Shown one piece after another: positions 1 through 5,480 of a DNA stretch of 5,490 nucleotides (position 1 is the first letter of the stretch; the number at the start of each line of letters is the position of its first letter). The position numbers and the translations under genes were made by a program. The stretch spans positions 1 to 5,490 of the forward strand of contig JAKAZN010000167.1 in NCBI GenBank assembly GCA_021815835.1. Direction: 5' to 3'. The stretch comes from Pseudomonadota bacterium (lineage in GTDB: Bacteria > Pseudomonadota > Alphaproteobacteria > Acetobacterales > Acetobacteraceae). A model generated the notes under the pieces. That model saw only the letters and a program-made list of their open reading frames with translations, was not told the DNA's origin and did no database searches.

Positions 1-294
1 CCAGGTTCCAACCGCCTGACCACCGATCCGGTGCCGGTGGTTGAAATCCTCTCGCCCTCCAACGCCGAACAGCCCTGGGCCAATGTCTGGGCCTACACCA
101 CGATCCCGAGCGTGACCGAGATCCTGGTGGTCGCTTCCACCGAACGCCGCGCCGAGCTGCTGGCCCGGGGCGCGGACGGCACCTGGCCGGCGACGGCCGA
201 GACCGTCTCCGACACGCTCCGCCTGGACAGCGTCGGCCTGACCCTGCCGCTCATTTCGCTGGACCGCACCATCGTGCTCGATCCCACCGGATGA
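1..294 (+). CDS. Uma2/DUF820-family endonuclease-like protein, C-terminal part (5' end outside window)
   Basis: The frame is open from base 1, so the gene starts upstream and 97 residues are visible. The fragment has the Uma2 (DUF820) core pattern: a [13 protein letters not shown] strand-turn (fragment residues 9-21), then [15 protein letters not shown] (30-44), matching the family's 'Y...GV.EYWLVD' strand, then [12 protein letters not shown] near the C-terminus. Uma2 proteins have a PD-(D/E)xK nuclease fold. They are often multi-copy in cyanobacteria and also occur in Acetobacteraceae, and their biological role is poorly defined. D9 and E15 fit the acidic positions, but by my alignment the family's usual lysine ('KL..Y') is Asn28, so nuclease activity is doubtful. 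The stop TGA (292-294) overlaps the plsY ATG at 291, suggesting co-transcription and coupling. Family assignment is by motif memory only. Confidence 0.72.
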   Translation, partial: PGSNRLTTDPVPVVEILSPSNAEQPWANVWAYTTIPSVTEILVVASTERRAELLARGADGTWPATAETVSDTLRLDSVGLTLPLISLDRTIVLDPTG

Positions 295-884
295 CGGGCG
301 CAATGCTTCCCTGGGTGGGCCTCGGCTACCTGCTGGGCGCGATCCCGTTCGGCCTGCTCCTGACCCGCGCGGCCGGGCTGGGCGATATCCGCCGCGTGGG
401 CTCGGGCAATATCGGCGCGACCAACGTGCTGCGCACCGGGCGCAAGGGGCTGGCGGCGGCGACGCTGGCGCTGGACGCGGCCAAGGGGGCGGCCGCGGTG
501 CTGATCGCGGGTGCGCTGGCGGGGCGGGAGGCGGGGCTGTGGGCCGGGCTCGGCGCCGTGCTCGGGCATCTCTTTCCGGTCTGGCTGAAGTTTCGCGGCG
601 GCAAGGGGGGGGCGACGGGGCTCGGCGTGGGGCTGGCCGCGATGCCGGTGGTGGGAGTGCTCGCCGCCTTGGTGTGGCTGGCCATGGCGAAGTTCGCGCG
701 CTTCTCCTCGCTCGCCACCTTGACGGCCTTCGCGGTCGCGCCGGTTCTGGCCTGGGGACTGGCGGGACGGGGAGCGGCGCTGCTCTCGCTGGCGATCGCG
801 GCGCTGGTGTTCGCCCGCCATCACGCCAATATCCGGCGTCTGCTCGCGGGGACCGAGCCGCGAATCGGGCAACGCGGGGCGTGA
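291..884 (+). CDS. plsY: Glycerol-3-phosphate acyltransferase PlsY
   Basis: PlsY is an integral inner-membrane enzyme that transfers the acyl group of acyl-phosphate (made by PlsX) to glycerol-3-phosphate, giving lysophosphatidic acid, the first step of phospholipid synthesis. The 197-aa length is normal. The three family motifs are present: [14 protein letters not shown] (37-50), [18 protein letters not shown] (92-109) and [17 protein letters not shown] (177-193). Hydrophobic segments near residues 5-25, 55-78, 83-98, 112-134 and 140-176 fit a multi-pass protein. In motif 2 the usual GGKGVAT is GGKGGAT (Gly107). The motif 3 His-Arg pair reads His-His. Neither change looks disabling. The start ATG at 291 overlaps the upstream stop in an ATGA junction. 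An in-frame ATG at 303 (residue 5) is an alternative; neither has a strong Shine-Dalgarno sequence. The common alphaproteobacterial neighbours pyrC and dprA are not next to it here. Confidence 0.96.
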   Translation: MTGAMLPWVGLGYLLGAIPFGLLLTRAAGLGDIRRVGSGNIGATNVLRTGRKGLAAATLALDAAKGAAAVLIAGALAGREAGLWAGLGAVLGHLFPVWLKFRGGKGGATGLGVGLAAMPVVGVLAALVWLAMAKFARFSSLATLTAFAVAPVLAWGLAGRGAALLSLAIAALVFARHHANIRRLLAGTEPRIGQRGA

Positions 885-893
885 CCGTCACCC

Positions 894-910
894 GGCGCGC
901 CGCGCGCGCC
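894..910. other. GC-only hairpin after plsY
   Basis: A perfect inverted repeat, GGCGCGC (894-900) / GCGCGCC (904-910) with a CGC loop, lies 9 nt past the plsY stop. No T-run follows, so it is not a canonical intrinsic terminator. It could stabilise the plsY mRNA 3' end or help Rho-dependent ending. A perfect palindrome CCCGCGCGCGGG (937-948) lies just beyond. Both could arise by chance in such GC-rich spacer DNA. Confidence 0.35.
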
Positions 911-989
911 GACCCTGGTCCGCGGCACCGCCCAGGCCCGCGCGCGGGAACGGCAAGAGCGCCTCGGTTCGCGCGATCCGTCCATGCCG

Positions 990-1029
990 GGCCGGCGGCC
1001 TTGACACCGGACGCCGTGCGGCCTTTTTA
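990..1029 (+). terminator. Terminator-like stem-loop with T5 tail upstream of tRNA-Trp
   Basis: GGCCG (990-994) pairs with CGGCC (1019-1023), and CGGC (996-999) pairs with GCCG (1013-1016). They are separated by a small internal loop and capped by a 13-nt loop. TTTTT (1024-1028) follows directly. This is the layout of a Rho-independent terminator for plsY read-through, but the internal loop and large apical loop make it imperfect. It overlaps the putative tRNA promoter, so only one reading, or an insulating combination of both, may be right. Confidence 0.4.
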
Positions 1030-1030
1030 C
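1001..1030 (+). promoter_or_regulatory. Probable sigma-70-type promoter for tRNA-Trp-secE-nusG
   Basis: A perfect -35 consensus TTGACA sits at 1001-1006. The only T-rich segment in the spacer, TTTTTA at 1024-1029 (17-bp spacing) or TTTTAC at 1025-1030 (18-bp spacing), is the possible -10, although it matches TATAAT poorly. A start near 1036 would give a leader of about 20 nt before the tRNA, typical for tRNA operons. Alphaproteobacterial housekeeping promoters depend strongly on TTGAC at -35. The weak -10 and the overlap with a terminator-like hairpin lower confidence. Confidence 0.55.
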
Positions 1031-1058
1031 GCCCACCCGGCTGGCCGGTGGCGCGCGT

Positions 1059-1135
1059 AGGGGTGTAGCTCAATTGGCTAGAGCGCCGGTCTCCAAAACC
1101 GGAGGCTGGGGGTTCGAGACCCTCCACCCCTGCCA
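1059..1135 (+). tRNA. trnW: tRNA-Trp (anticodon CCA)
   Basis: A full cloverleaf can be folded by hand. Acceptor AGGGGTG (1059-1065) pairs with CACCCCT (1125-1131). The D stem is GCTC/GAGC (1068-1071/1081-1084). Anticodon stem CCGGT/ACCGG (1086-1090/1098-1102) encloses loop CTCCAAA, with anticodon CCA at 1093-1095. The variable loop has 5 nt. T stem GGGGG/CCCTC has one G-T pair, with loop TTCGAGA. Discriminator G1132 and an encoded CCA (1133-1135) complete the 77-nt gene. It delivers tryptophan at UGG codons. A tRNA-Trp directly before secE-nusG is common in alphaproteobacteria, and the tRNA is probably processed from a shared transcript, since secE begins 54 nt downstream. Confidence 0.98.
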
Positions 1136-1173
1136 ACCCGCGCCGCGCGCGTCGTTCGGGATGTTCGATCTAC

Positions 1174-1180
1174 GGAAGGA
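1174..1180 (+). promoter_or_regulatory. Shine-Dalgarno site of secE
   Basis: GGAAGGA lies 9 nt before the GTG at 1190. It is the clearest ribosome-binding site in the window and fixes the non-ATG start of secE. Confidence 0.8.
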
Positions 1181-1189
1181 ATCGAGTGC

Positions 1190-1384
1190 GTGGCGGCTAA
1201 TCCGGCGAAGTTCCTGCGTGAGGTACGGACCGAACTCGGTCGCGTCACCTGGCCCGGGCGCAAGGAGACGACGGTGACCACCGCGCTGGTATTGGGCATG
1301 GTGGCGATTTCGGCGATCTTCTTTTTCGGGGTCGATCAGTTGATCGGCCTCGCCGTGCGCGCGCTCTTCGGCGTGGCCGGTTAG
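1190..1384 (+). CDS. secE: Preprotein translocase subunit SecE
   Basis: SecE is the small essential clamp subunit of the SecYEG channel that moves unfolded proteins across or into the inner membrane. The 64-aa protein is the short, single-span form usual in alphaproteobacteria. An amphipathic cytosolic helix carries the family signature RTELGRVTWPGRKE (13-26), followed by one hydrophobic span at about residues 29-56. Translation starts at GTG (1190), set by GGAAGGA 9 nt upstream. The first in-frame ATG, Met37, lies inside the membrane segment and would remove the signature. It lies 54 nt after tRNA-Trp and 14 nt before nusG, the classic order, and is most likely co-transcribed with both. Confidence 0.97.
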   Translation: MAANPAKFLREVRTELGRVTWPGRKETTVTTALVLGMVAISAIFFFGVDQLIGLAVRALFGVAG

Positions 1385-1398
1385 GGCGGGGCGGGACA

Positions 1399-1929
1399 AT
1401 GGCAAAACGCTGGTACGTGGTGCACGTCTATTCGGGATTCGAGAAGAAGATCGCCGAACAGATCAAGGAACAAGCCGCGCAGAAGGGCCTCGCCGAGCAG
1501 TTCGACGAGGTGCTGGTGCCGTCGGAGGAAGTGGTGGAGCTCCGCCGCGGCCAGAAGATCAACGCCGAGCGCAAATTCTTCCCCGGCTACGTGCTGGTGA
1601 AGATGGAACTGACCGACGACGCCTGGCATCTGGTCAAGGACACGCCCAAGGTCACGGGCTTCCTCGGCACCCGCAACAAGCCCTCGCCGATCACCGAGGC
1701 CGAGGCGGAGCGCATCCTCAAGCAGACCAAGGAGGGCGTGGAGCATCCGCGCCCCGCGGTGCTGTTCGAGATCGGCGAGCAGGTGCGCGTGTCCGACGGG
1801 CCGTTCACCAGCTTCATGGGCACGGTCGAGGAAGTGGACGAGGAGAAGGGGCGCGTGAAGGTCAGCGTCTCGATCTTCGGCCGCTCGACGCCGGTGGAAC
1901 TGGAATACGGCCAGGTGGAAAAGGCGTAG
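1399..1929 (+). CDS. nusG: Transcription termination/antitermination factor NusG
   Basis: NusG binds RNA polymerase, suppresses pausing, links the polymerase to the ribosome through NusE (S10), and stimulates Rho. The 176-aa length is normal. The N-terminal NGN domain (about 4-115) starts with KRWYVVHVYSGFEKK and contains the FFPGYVLVKME strand (60-70) and the VTGFLG element (85-90). The C-terminal KOW domain (about 124-174) contains EQVRVSDGPFTSFMGTVEEV. All core features are intact. The ATG at 1399 follows secE by 14 nt, with only a weak G-rich ribosome-binding stretch, so coupling to secE is likely. Unusually, no rplK follows; the next gene is convergent, with its stop 14 nt away. No T-tailed terminator is visible, only a short GCCGG/CCGGC pairing (1930-1934/1949-1953). 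Confidence 0.98.
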   Translation: MAKRWYVVHVYSGFEKKIAEQIKEQAAQKGLAEQFDEVLVPSEEVVELRRGQKINAERKFFPGYVLVKMELTDDAWHLVKDTPKVTGFLGTRNKPSPITEAEAERILKQTKEGVEHPRPAVLFEIGEQVRVSDGPFTSFMGTVEEVDEEKGRVKVSVSIFGRSTPVELEYGQVEKA

Positions 1930-1943
1930 GCCGGCCCCCCGGA

Positions 1944-3086
1944 TCAGTCCGGCGCCATCGCGTCCAGCCACGCCTCGCTCTGCATCTCGTCCAGACGCGA
2001 GGCCGTCCGCTCGAACATCTGCGCGTTTTCGCCGCGTTGGTAGATCTTGTCCGGCGCGGCGGCGGCCGAGGCGAACAGCCGCCGGTGCTGGTCATACAGC
2101 GTGTCGATCAGGGTGATGAAGCGCCGCGCCTCGTCGAAATTGTCGGGCGAGAGGCGCGGGATGTCATCGAGGATCAGGGTGTGGAACTGCTTGGCGATGG
2201 CGAGATAATCGCCCGGGCCGAGCGGCGTGCCGCACAGTTCGGCGAACTCGAATCGTGCCACGCCGCGCGCCGCGCAGGGCACGTGCAGCGCCCGGCCGGA
2301 GACCATGAGGGTGACAGCCGCGCCCGCCGTCCCGTCGGCCAGCGCGGCGAAGGCGCGATCGAGCGCGCGCCGCGCCATCGTATCCGCCGGCACGTGCCAG
2401 GTCCGCATGCCGCGCGTGCGCTCGCGGCGGAAATCGCGCGCGGCATCCAGCTCCAGCACGTCCAGATGCTGCTTGATCAGGCCGATGAACGGCAGGAACG
2501 CGTCGCGCCCGGGCTGGCCCTTGAACAGATCGTCGGGCGCGGTGTTGGAGGTCGCGAGGACCACGACCCCGCGATCGAACAGCGCCTGGAACAGCCGGCC
2601 CAGGATCATCGCGTCGGCGATGTCGTTCACCTGGAACTCGTCGAAACACAGCAGCGCGGCGCGGGCGGCGAGCTGGTCGGCGAGCGGCGGGATCGGGTCA
2701 TCGACACCGGGATCGGCGCGCTTGATCGCGTGCATGGTCGCGTGCGCGTCCTGCATGAAGCGGTGGAAATGCAGCCGGCGCTTGCGGCGGATCTCGGCGG
2801 TGGCGAAGAACAGGTCCATCAGCATGGATTTGCCGCGCCCGACCGCGCCCACCAGATAAAGGCCGCGCGGGGCCGGCGCGGGCGGGTCGCGCCGAAGCAG
2901 GCGGGCGAGCAGGGAGGCGGTGGGCGGGCGCGGCCTGGGGTCGTAGCCGCGCAGCGCCTCCCACAGCGTCTGCAGGCGGCGCGCCGCGGCTTCCTGGGCC
3001 TGGTCGGATTCCAGCGCGCCCCCGGCAAGCCGCGCGCGATAGGCCGCCAGCGGGCCGGCGGCGGAGGGATCGATCGGGGAATCCAT
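1944..3086 (-). CDS. zapE: Cell division protein ZapE / AFG1-like ATPase
   Basis: ZapE (AFG1/LACE1 family) is a P-loop ATPase. In E. coli it associates with the FtsZ ring and affects division under stress; the mitochondrial homologues act in quality control of respiratory-chain subunits. From the chosen start the protein is 380 aa, the usual size. Walker A is GAVGRGKS (80-87), followed by MLMDLFF. The family motif HFHRFMQDAH is at 106-115, Walker B LLCFDEF at 145-151 then QVNDIADAM, and a sensor-like strand VVVLATSN at 174-181. The C-terminal part contains LAIAKQFHTLILDDIP and FITLIDTLYDQH. The start at 3086 (MDSPIDPS) is chosen because the domain begins soon after. An in-frame ATG 6 codons upstream (3104) is possible, and the frame stays open to 3284 with low-complexity Arg/Ala residues overlapping DUF971, which is unlikely to be coding. 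The ribosome-binding site is unclear (GGAG only 1 nt before the ATG). Confidence 0.95.
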   Translation of the reverse strand: MDSPIDPSAAGPLAAYRARLAGGALESDQAQEAAARRLQTLWEALRGYDPRPRPPTASLLARLLRRDPPAPAPRGLYLVGAVGRGKSMLMDLFFATAEIRRKRRLHFHRFMQDAHATMHAIKRADPGVDDPIPPLADQLAARAALLCFDEFQVNDIADAMILGRLFQALFDRGVVVLATSNTAPDDLFKGQPGRDAFLPFIGLIKQHLDVLELDAARDFRRERTRGMRTWHVPADTMARRALDRAFAALADGTAGAAVTLMVSGRALHVPCAARGVARFEFAELCGTPLGPGDYLAIAKQFHTLILDDIPRLSPDNFDEARRFITLIDTLYDQHRRLFASAAAAPDKIYQRGENAQMFERTASRLDEMQSEAWLDAMAPD

Positions 3087-3232
3087 GCTCCGACCGGCAT
3101 ACATGATCCGGGGAGGCTGGGCGAGATGGCGCGGGAACGGCCGGCGCCGCGTCCTGGCGCGCGGCGTCCTGAGACAGGCTACCCCGCCCCGAGTTGCGGG
3201 ATCGTCCGCACCGGCCGCCGCAGCCGCGCCGC
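3087..3232. other. Spacer between DUF971 gene and zapE
   Basis: This 146-nt non-coding gap lies upstream of zapE. I see no convincing -35/-10 pair on the minus strand. It contains two copies of GCGTCCTG 15 bp apart (3149-3156 and 3164-3171) within GC-rich sequence. It may hold a promoter for zapE that is not recognisable by eye. Confidence 0.3.
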
Positions 3233-3583
3233 CTATCCGCGCGACAGACCGCGCGCGGCCAGTTCGTTGAGGTAGCGTTCCCAAAGACGGGCCTGGTCGC
3301 GACCCAGCGCAAGCAGGCCCTCCCAGGAATAGATGCCGCTATCGTGTCCGTCGTCGAACACCAGCCGCACGGCGTAATTGCCGACCGGCTCGATCGCGGT
3401 GATGGCGACCGCGCGCTTGCCGCCGACCACGCGGCGCTGATCGGGGCCGTGGCCCTGGACCTCGGCGCTCGGGCTTTCCACGCGCAGATATTCCGCCGGC
3501 AGCGCGTAGCTTGTGCCGTCGTCAAAGGCGACGTGCAGGATGCTGGTGGCGCGATCGAGGCGGATTTCGGTGGGGGCGGGCAT
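3233..3583 (-). CDS. DUF971 (gamma-butyrobetaine hydroxylase-like N-terminal) domain protein
   Basis: The 116-aa protein is a stand-alone DUF971 domain. Family features are visible in order: an N-terminal strand pair with the DDGTSYALPAEYLRVESPSAE block (21-41), then VAITAIEPVGNYAVRLVFDDGH (about 59-80) followed by SGIYSWEGLLALG. The same domain forms the N-terminus of gamma-butyrobetaine hydroxylases and is found with MRP/ApbC-type iron-sulfur carriers such as plant HCF101. The function of the free bacterial form is not established, and no Fe-S carrier gene is visible here. The ATG (3583-3581) shares one base with the stop of the upstream small gene (TGATG), so translation is probably coupled. 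The conserved core is complete and no truncation is seen. Confidence 0.9.
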   Translation of the reverse strand: MPAPTEIRLDRATSILHVAFDDGTSYALPAEYLRVESPSAEVQGHGPDQRRVVGGKRAVAITAIEPVGNYAVRLVFDDGHDSGIYSWEGLLALGRDQARLWERYLNELAARGLSRG

Positions 3584-3777
3584 CAGGGTTCCAACTGCCG
3601 GGCTTCCTCGACCAGCATGATCGGGATGCCGTCGCGGACGGGATAGGCGAGGCCGGCCGCGCGGCTGATAAGTTCGTTCGCGTTCCGGTCGTATTCGAGC
3701 GGACCCTTGGTCAGCGGGCAGACCAGAATTTCCAGCAGGCGCGGGTCGATCGGGACCTTGGGGGCGGTGTCGGACAT
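3583..3777 (-). CDS. Trm112/UPF0434-family small protein
   Basis: The 64-aa protein matches the bacterial UPF0434/Trm112-like family (E. coli YcaR type): [20 protein letters not shown] (11-30), [21 protein letters not shown] (about 35-55) and the acidic end EEARQL. Eukaryotic and archaeal Trm112 activates several RNA and protein methyltransferases. The bacterial role is less defined, and a similar helper role is inference. Only one cysteine (Cys20) remains of the zinc-finger set, as is common in this bacterial subgroup. The start at 3777 (MSDTAP) is preferred over the longer frame from 3882 because GAGGA lies 7 nt upstream and homologues begin close to the [10 protein letters not shown] block. 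The stop overlaps the DUF971 start by one base. Confidence 0.93.
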   Translation of the reverse strand: MSDTAPKVPIDPRLLEILVCPLTKGPLEYDRNANELISRAAGLAYPVRDGIPIMLVEEARQLEP

Positions 3778-3888
3778 GGGCGGATCCTCAGCGCTTGAAA
3801 AGAAATCGAACTTGTAACGGAACGCCCGCTCGAATTGCGCGGCTATCCGCGGGATTTTTGAGGCTCGCGGGCATTCATTCACAAACTC
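3778..3888. promoter_or_regulatory. Spacer upstream of trm112-like gene with nested inverted repeats
   Basis: This 111-nt gap is visibly more AT-rich than its surroundings. It contains an outer inverted repeat GCCCGC (3824-3829) / GCGGGC (3867-3872) and an inner hairpin CGCGG-CTAT-CCGCG (3838-3851). On the plus strand the inner hairpin is followed by TTTTT (3855-3859), but no plus-strand gene ends here. On the minus strand TACAAG (complement of 3813-3818) could be a -10, without a good -35. It is a candidate promoter or leader region for the trm112-DUF971 pair, but nothing is definite. Confidence 0.35.
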
Positions 3889-4563
3889 TCAGCTCGGGCG
3901 CATGACATCGGTAGGGTCGGCGGCGGCGCCGATCTGCAGCAGGGTGTGCAGCGCGCCGGTCCGCGCGGGCAGGTCGGGCGCCTCCAGTAGCGCCTGTTTT
4001 TCCGCCGGCTCGAACGGGCAGACCATGCAGAGCGTCGTCACCAGCGCGGCGTCGCCGAGCTTGCGGATCGCGTCCCAGTTCGCATCGAAGCCACGGCGGG
4101 TGAAATAGCCGCGCAGCGCGCCGAGCAATGTCTCGCGCGGCAGGCCGATCGCCGCCGCGCTGGCATCCGCCGGCGTATCGAGCTCGGCCAGATAGGGTGC
4201 GTAATCCACAAGCATCCGCCGGTAGCCGCGGCGCATCGGCGCCTCGGCGACAATCCGGTAGCGCAACAAGCCGCTGAGGGTGATGAGATAGCGCCCGTCC
4301 TCGGTCTCGCTGAACGACGTGAGCCGGCCGAGGCAGCCGATCCGATAGAGGCCCGGTCCCGTTTCGGTATCGGGCAGCGCCGGATCAGGCTGGACCATGC
4401 CGAACATGCGGCCCGCGGCGAGCGCGTCCTCGGTCAGCGCCAGATAGCGCGGCTCGAAGATGTTGAGCGGCAGCTTGCCGCCGGGCAGCAGCAGCGCGCC
4501 GGGCAGCGGAAACACCGGGATCTCGCCCGGCAGCGCCGCCGCGCGCGACCGGGGCGCATGCAT
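3889..4563 (-). CDS. LON peptidase substrate-binding (N-terminal) domain protein
   Basis: The 224-aa protein is a free-standing LON N-terminal (LON-SB) domain without the AAA+ or protease modules of Lon. The signature IPVFPLPGALLLPGGKLPLNIFEPRY spans 15-40. Next come MFGMVQPD (53-60), YRIGCLGRLTSFSETEDGRYLITLSGLLRYRI (73-104) and a helical C-terminal part with the pattern CPFEPAEKQALLEAPDLPAR (182-201), typical of the alphaproteobacterial version. In Lon this domain recognises substrates. The role of the stand-alone form is unproven, and a substrate-binding adaptor role is inference. The start ATG (4563-4561) shares one base with the upstream thioredoxin-TPR stop (TGATG) and has no obvious ribosome-binding site, so coupled translation is likely. 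Placement between a CnoX-type gene and a Trm112-like gene is a recurrent alphaproteobacterial order. Confidence 0.93.
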   Translation of the reverse strand: MHAPRSRAAALPGEIPVFPLPGALLLPGGKLPLNIFEPRYLALTEDALAAGRMFGMVQPDPALPDTETGPGLYRIGCLGRLTSFSETEDGRYLITLSGLLRYRIVAEAPMRRGYRRMLVDYAPYLAELDTPADASAAAIGLPRETLLGALRGYFTRRGFDANWDAIRKLGDAALVTTLCMVCPFEPAEKQALLEAPDLPARTGALHTLLQIGAAADPTDVMRPS

Positions 4564-5447
4564 CAGGAAAACAGCAGCGCCGAGAGCTTGCGGCGGGCGG
4601 CCATGGTGGCCGGGTCATCGACGCCCCAGGCCTCGAAGAATTTCAGCAATTGCAGCCGCGCCGCGTCGTCGTTCCAGCCGCGCTTGCGGCGCATGATCTC
4701 GAGCAGCGCCCCGGCCGCGGCTTCGCGTTCGTCCATGGCGTTGAGCGCGCTTGCGAGCTCGTAGCGGGCGGCGAAATCATCGGCATCGGCGGCGAGTCGG
4801 GCTTCCAGCGCGGCGCGGCCGGCGGCGGCCTGGCGGCCCTCGCGGGCGAGGGCGAGCGCGCTGCGGGCGCCGGCAATCTCGGCGTGCTCGGCGATCGCAG
4901 CGGGAACCTGGGCCAGCGCCGCATCGGCCTGCTCTTCCTGGCCGAGCGCCATCAGCGCGCGGATCAGCCCGGCCCAGGCGGCGGGGTTTTCCGGTTCCTC
5001 GGCCAGCAGCGCGCTGAAGAGCTCGCCCGCACCCTGCGCGTCGTTTGCTTCCATCGCGGCCTTTGCCTCGGCAAGCAGATCGGCGGCGGGCATGGCGCCG
5101 CCGGCCTGCTTGAGCAGCGCCTCGACGAACCGTTTCACCTCCGATTCCGGCAGCGCGCCCTGGAAGAGGTCGGCGATCTGGCCCTGCCAGAAGGCGGCGA
5201 CGGTGGGCACCGATTGCAGCGGCAGGCCGAGTTGCACGAGCTGCTGGACCAGCGCGCGGTTCTTGTCGATGTCGATCTTCACCAGCTTCACCCGCCCGCC
5301 GGCGGCGCGGACGGTTTTCTCCAGGGTGGGCGTGAGGGTTTTGCACGGGCCGCACCAGGTGGCCCAGAAATCGACCAGCACGGGAAGCTGGCGCGACGCC
5401 TCGATGACCTCGGTCATGAAGGTCGCCTGGTCGCCATCGACGATCAT
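4563..5447 (-). CDS. cnoX: CnoX/YbbN-type chaperedoxin (thioredoxin-TPR protein)
   Basis: The N-terminal thioredoxin domain (about 8-112) has VLVDFWATWCGPCK with active-site Cys32 and Cys35 and cis-Pro81 in QSVPT. The remainder (about 120-294) is helical, with TPR-like repeats such as AMEANDAQGAGELFSALLAEEPENPAAWAGL and a YELASALNAMDEREAAAGALLEIM segment. This architecture defines CnoX/YbbN, a cytosolic chaperedoxin that protects substrates from aggregation and over-oxidation and can pass them to GroEL/ES or DnaK. E. coli CnoX lost the CXXC pair (SQHC); this protein keeps WCGPC, as in other alphaproteobacteria, so true thiol-disulfide activity is expected. The ATG at 5447 has AGGA 6 nt upstream. 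However, the frame remains open to base 5490, and relatives often carry 15-20 extra N-terminal residues, so the true start may lie outside the window. It is the first visible gene of the minus-strand cluster. Confidence 0.93.
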   Translation of the reverse strand: MIVDGDQATFMTEVIEASRQLPVLVDFWATWCGPCKTLTPTLEKTVRAAGGRVKLVKIDIDKNRALVQQLVQLGLPLQSVPTVAAFWQGQIADLFQGALPESEVKRFVEALLKQAGGAMPAADLLAEAKAAMEANDAQGAGELFSALLAEEPENPAAWAGLIRALMALGQEEQADAALAQVPAAIAEHAEIAGARSALALAREGRQAAAGRAALEARLAADADDFAARYELASALNAMDEREAAAGALLEIMRRKRGWNDDAARLQLLKFFEAWGVDDPATMAARRKLSALLFS

Positions 5448-5457
5448 GGCCGTTCCT

Positions 5458-5480
5458 GGGACGGCCCCTGGGGCGGTCCC
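5458..5480. repeat. Near-perfect inverted repeat just upstream of the cnoX ATG
   Basis: GGGACGGCCCC (5458-5468) and GGGGCGGTCCC (5470-5480) are inverted copies with one mismatch around a single central T. On the minus strand this could form a stable hairpin 10 nt before the ATG at 5447, overlapping the approach to the AGGA site. If the gene starts farther upstream, the same bases encode a Gly/Pro/Ala-rich linker (about GTAPGAVPGTA). It could be an operator, an mRNA hairpin or coding repetition. Confidence 0.5.

Noticed and set aside
93..872. A 259-codon minus-strand frame across the Uma2 gene and plsY
   Set aside because: It spans two real plus-strand genes. The product is Arg/Gln/His-rich and low-complexity, without domain features.
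1929..1954. A shared bidirectional terminator between nusG and zapE
   Set aside because: Only a 5-bp GCCGG/CCGGC pairing with a 14-nt loop exists, and neither strand has a T-run.
1381..1971. A 196-codon minus-strand frame opposite nusG
   Set aside because: It is antisense to a perfectly conserved NusG. The Leu/His/Arg-rich product is typical of reverse reading of acidic coding DNA.
2037..3275. A 412-codon open frame on the plus strand, opposite zapE
   Set aside because: It is exactly antisense to a gene with intact Walker A and B motifs. Its product is Arg/Gly/Glu-rich and matches no fold I know, as expected from GC-rich third positions.
3087..3284. N-terminal extension of zapE to an upstream ATG at 3284
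   Set aside because: It would overlap the end of the DUF971 gene and add 66 Arg/Ala-rich residues not expected in the family. The normal length is reached from 3086.
3838..3859. A Rho-independent terminator on the plus strand (hairpin plus TTTTT)
   Set aside because: The T-run is separated from the stem by 3 nt, the stem is only 5 bp, and no plus-strand gene ends upstream.
3778..3882. N-terminal extension of the trm112-like gene to 3882
   Set aside because: The ATG at 3777 has a good GAGGA site 7 nt upstream and gives the usual family length. The extension runs through AT-richer spacer.
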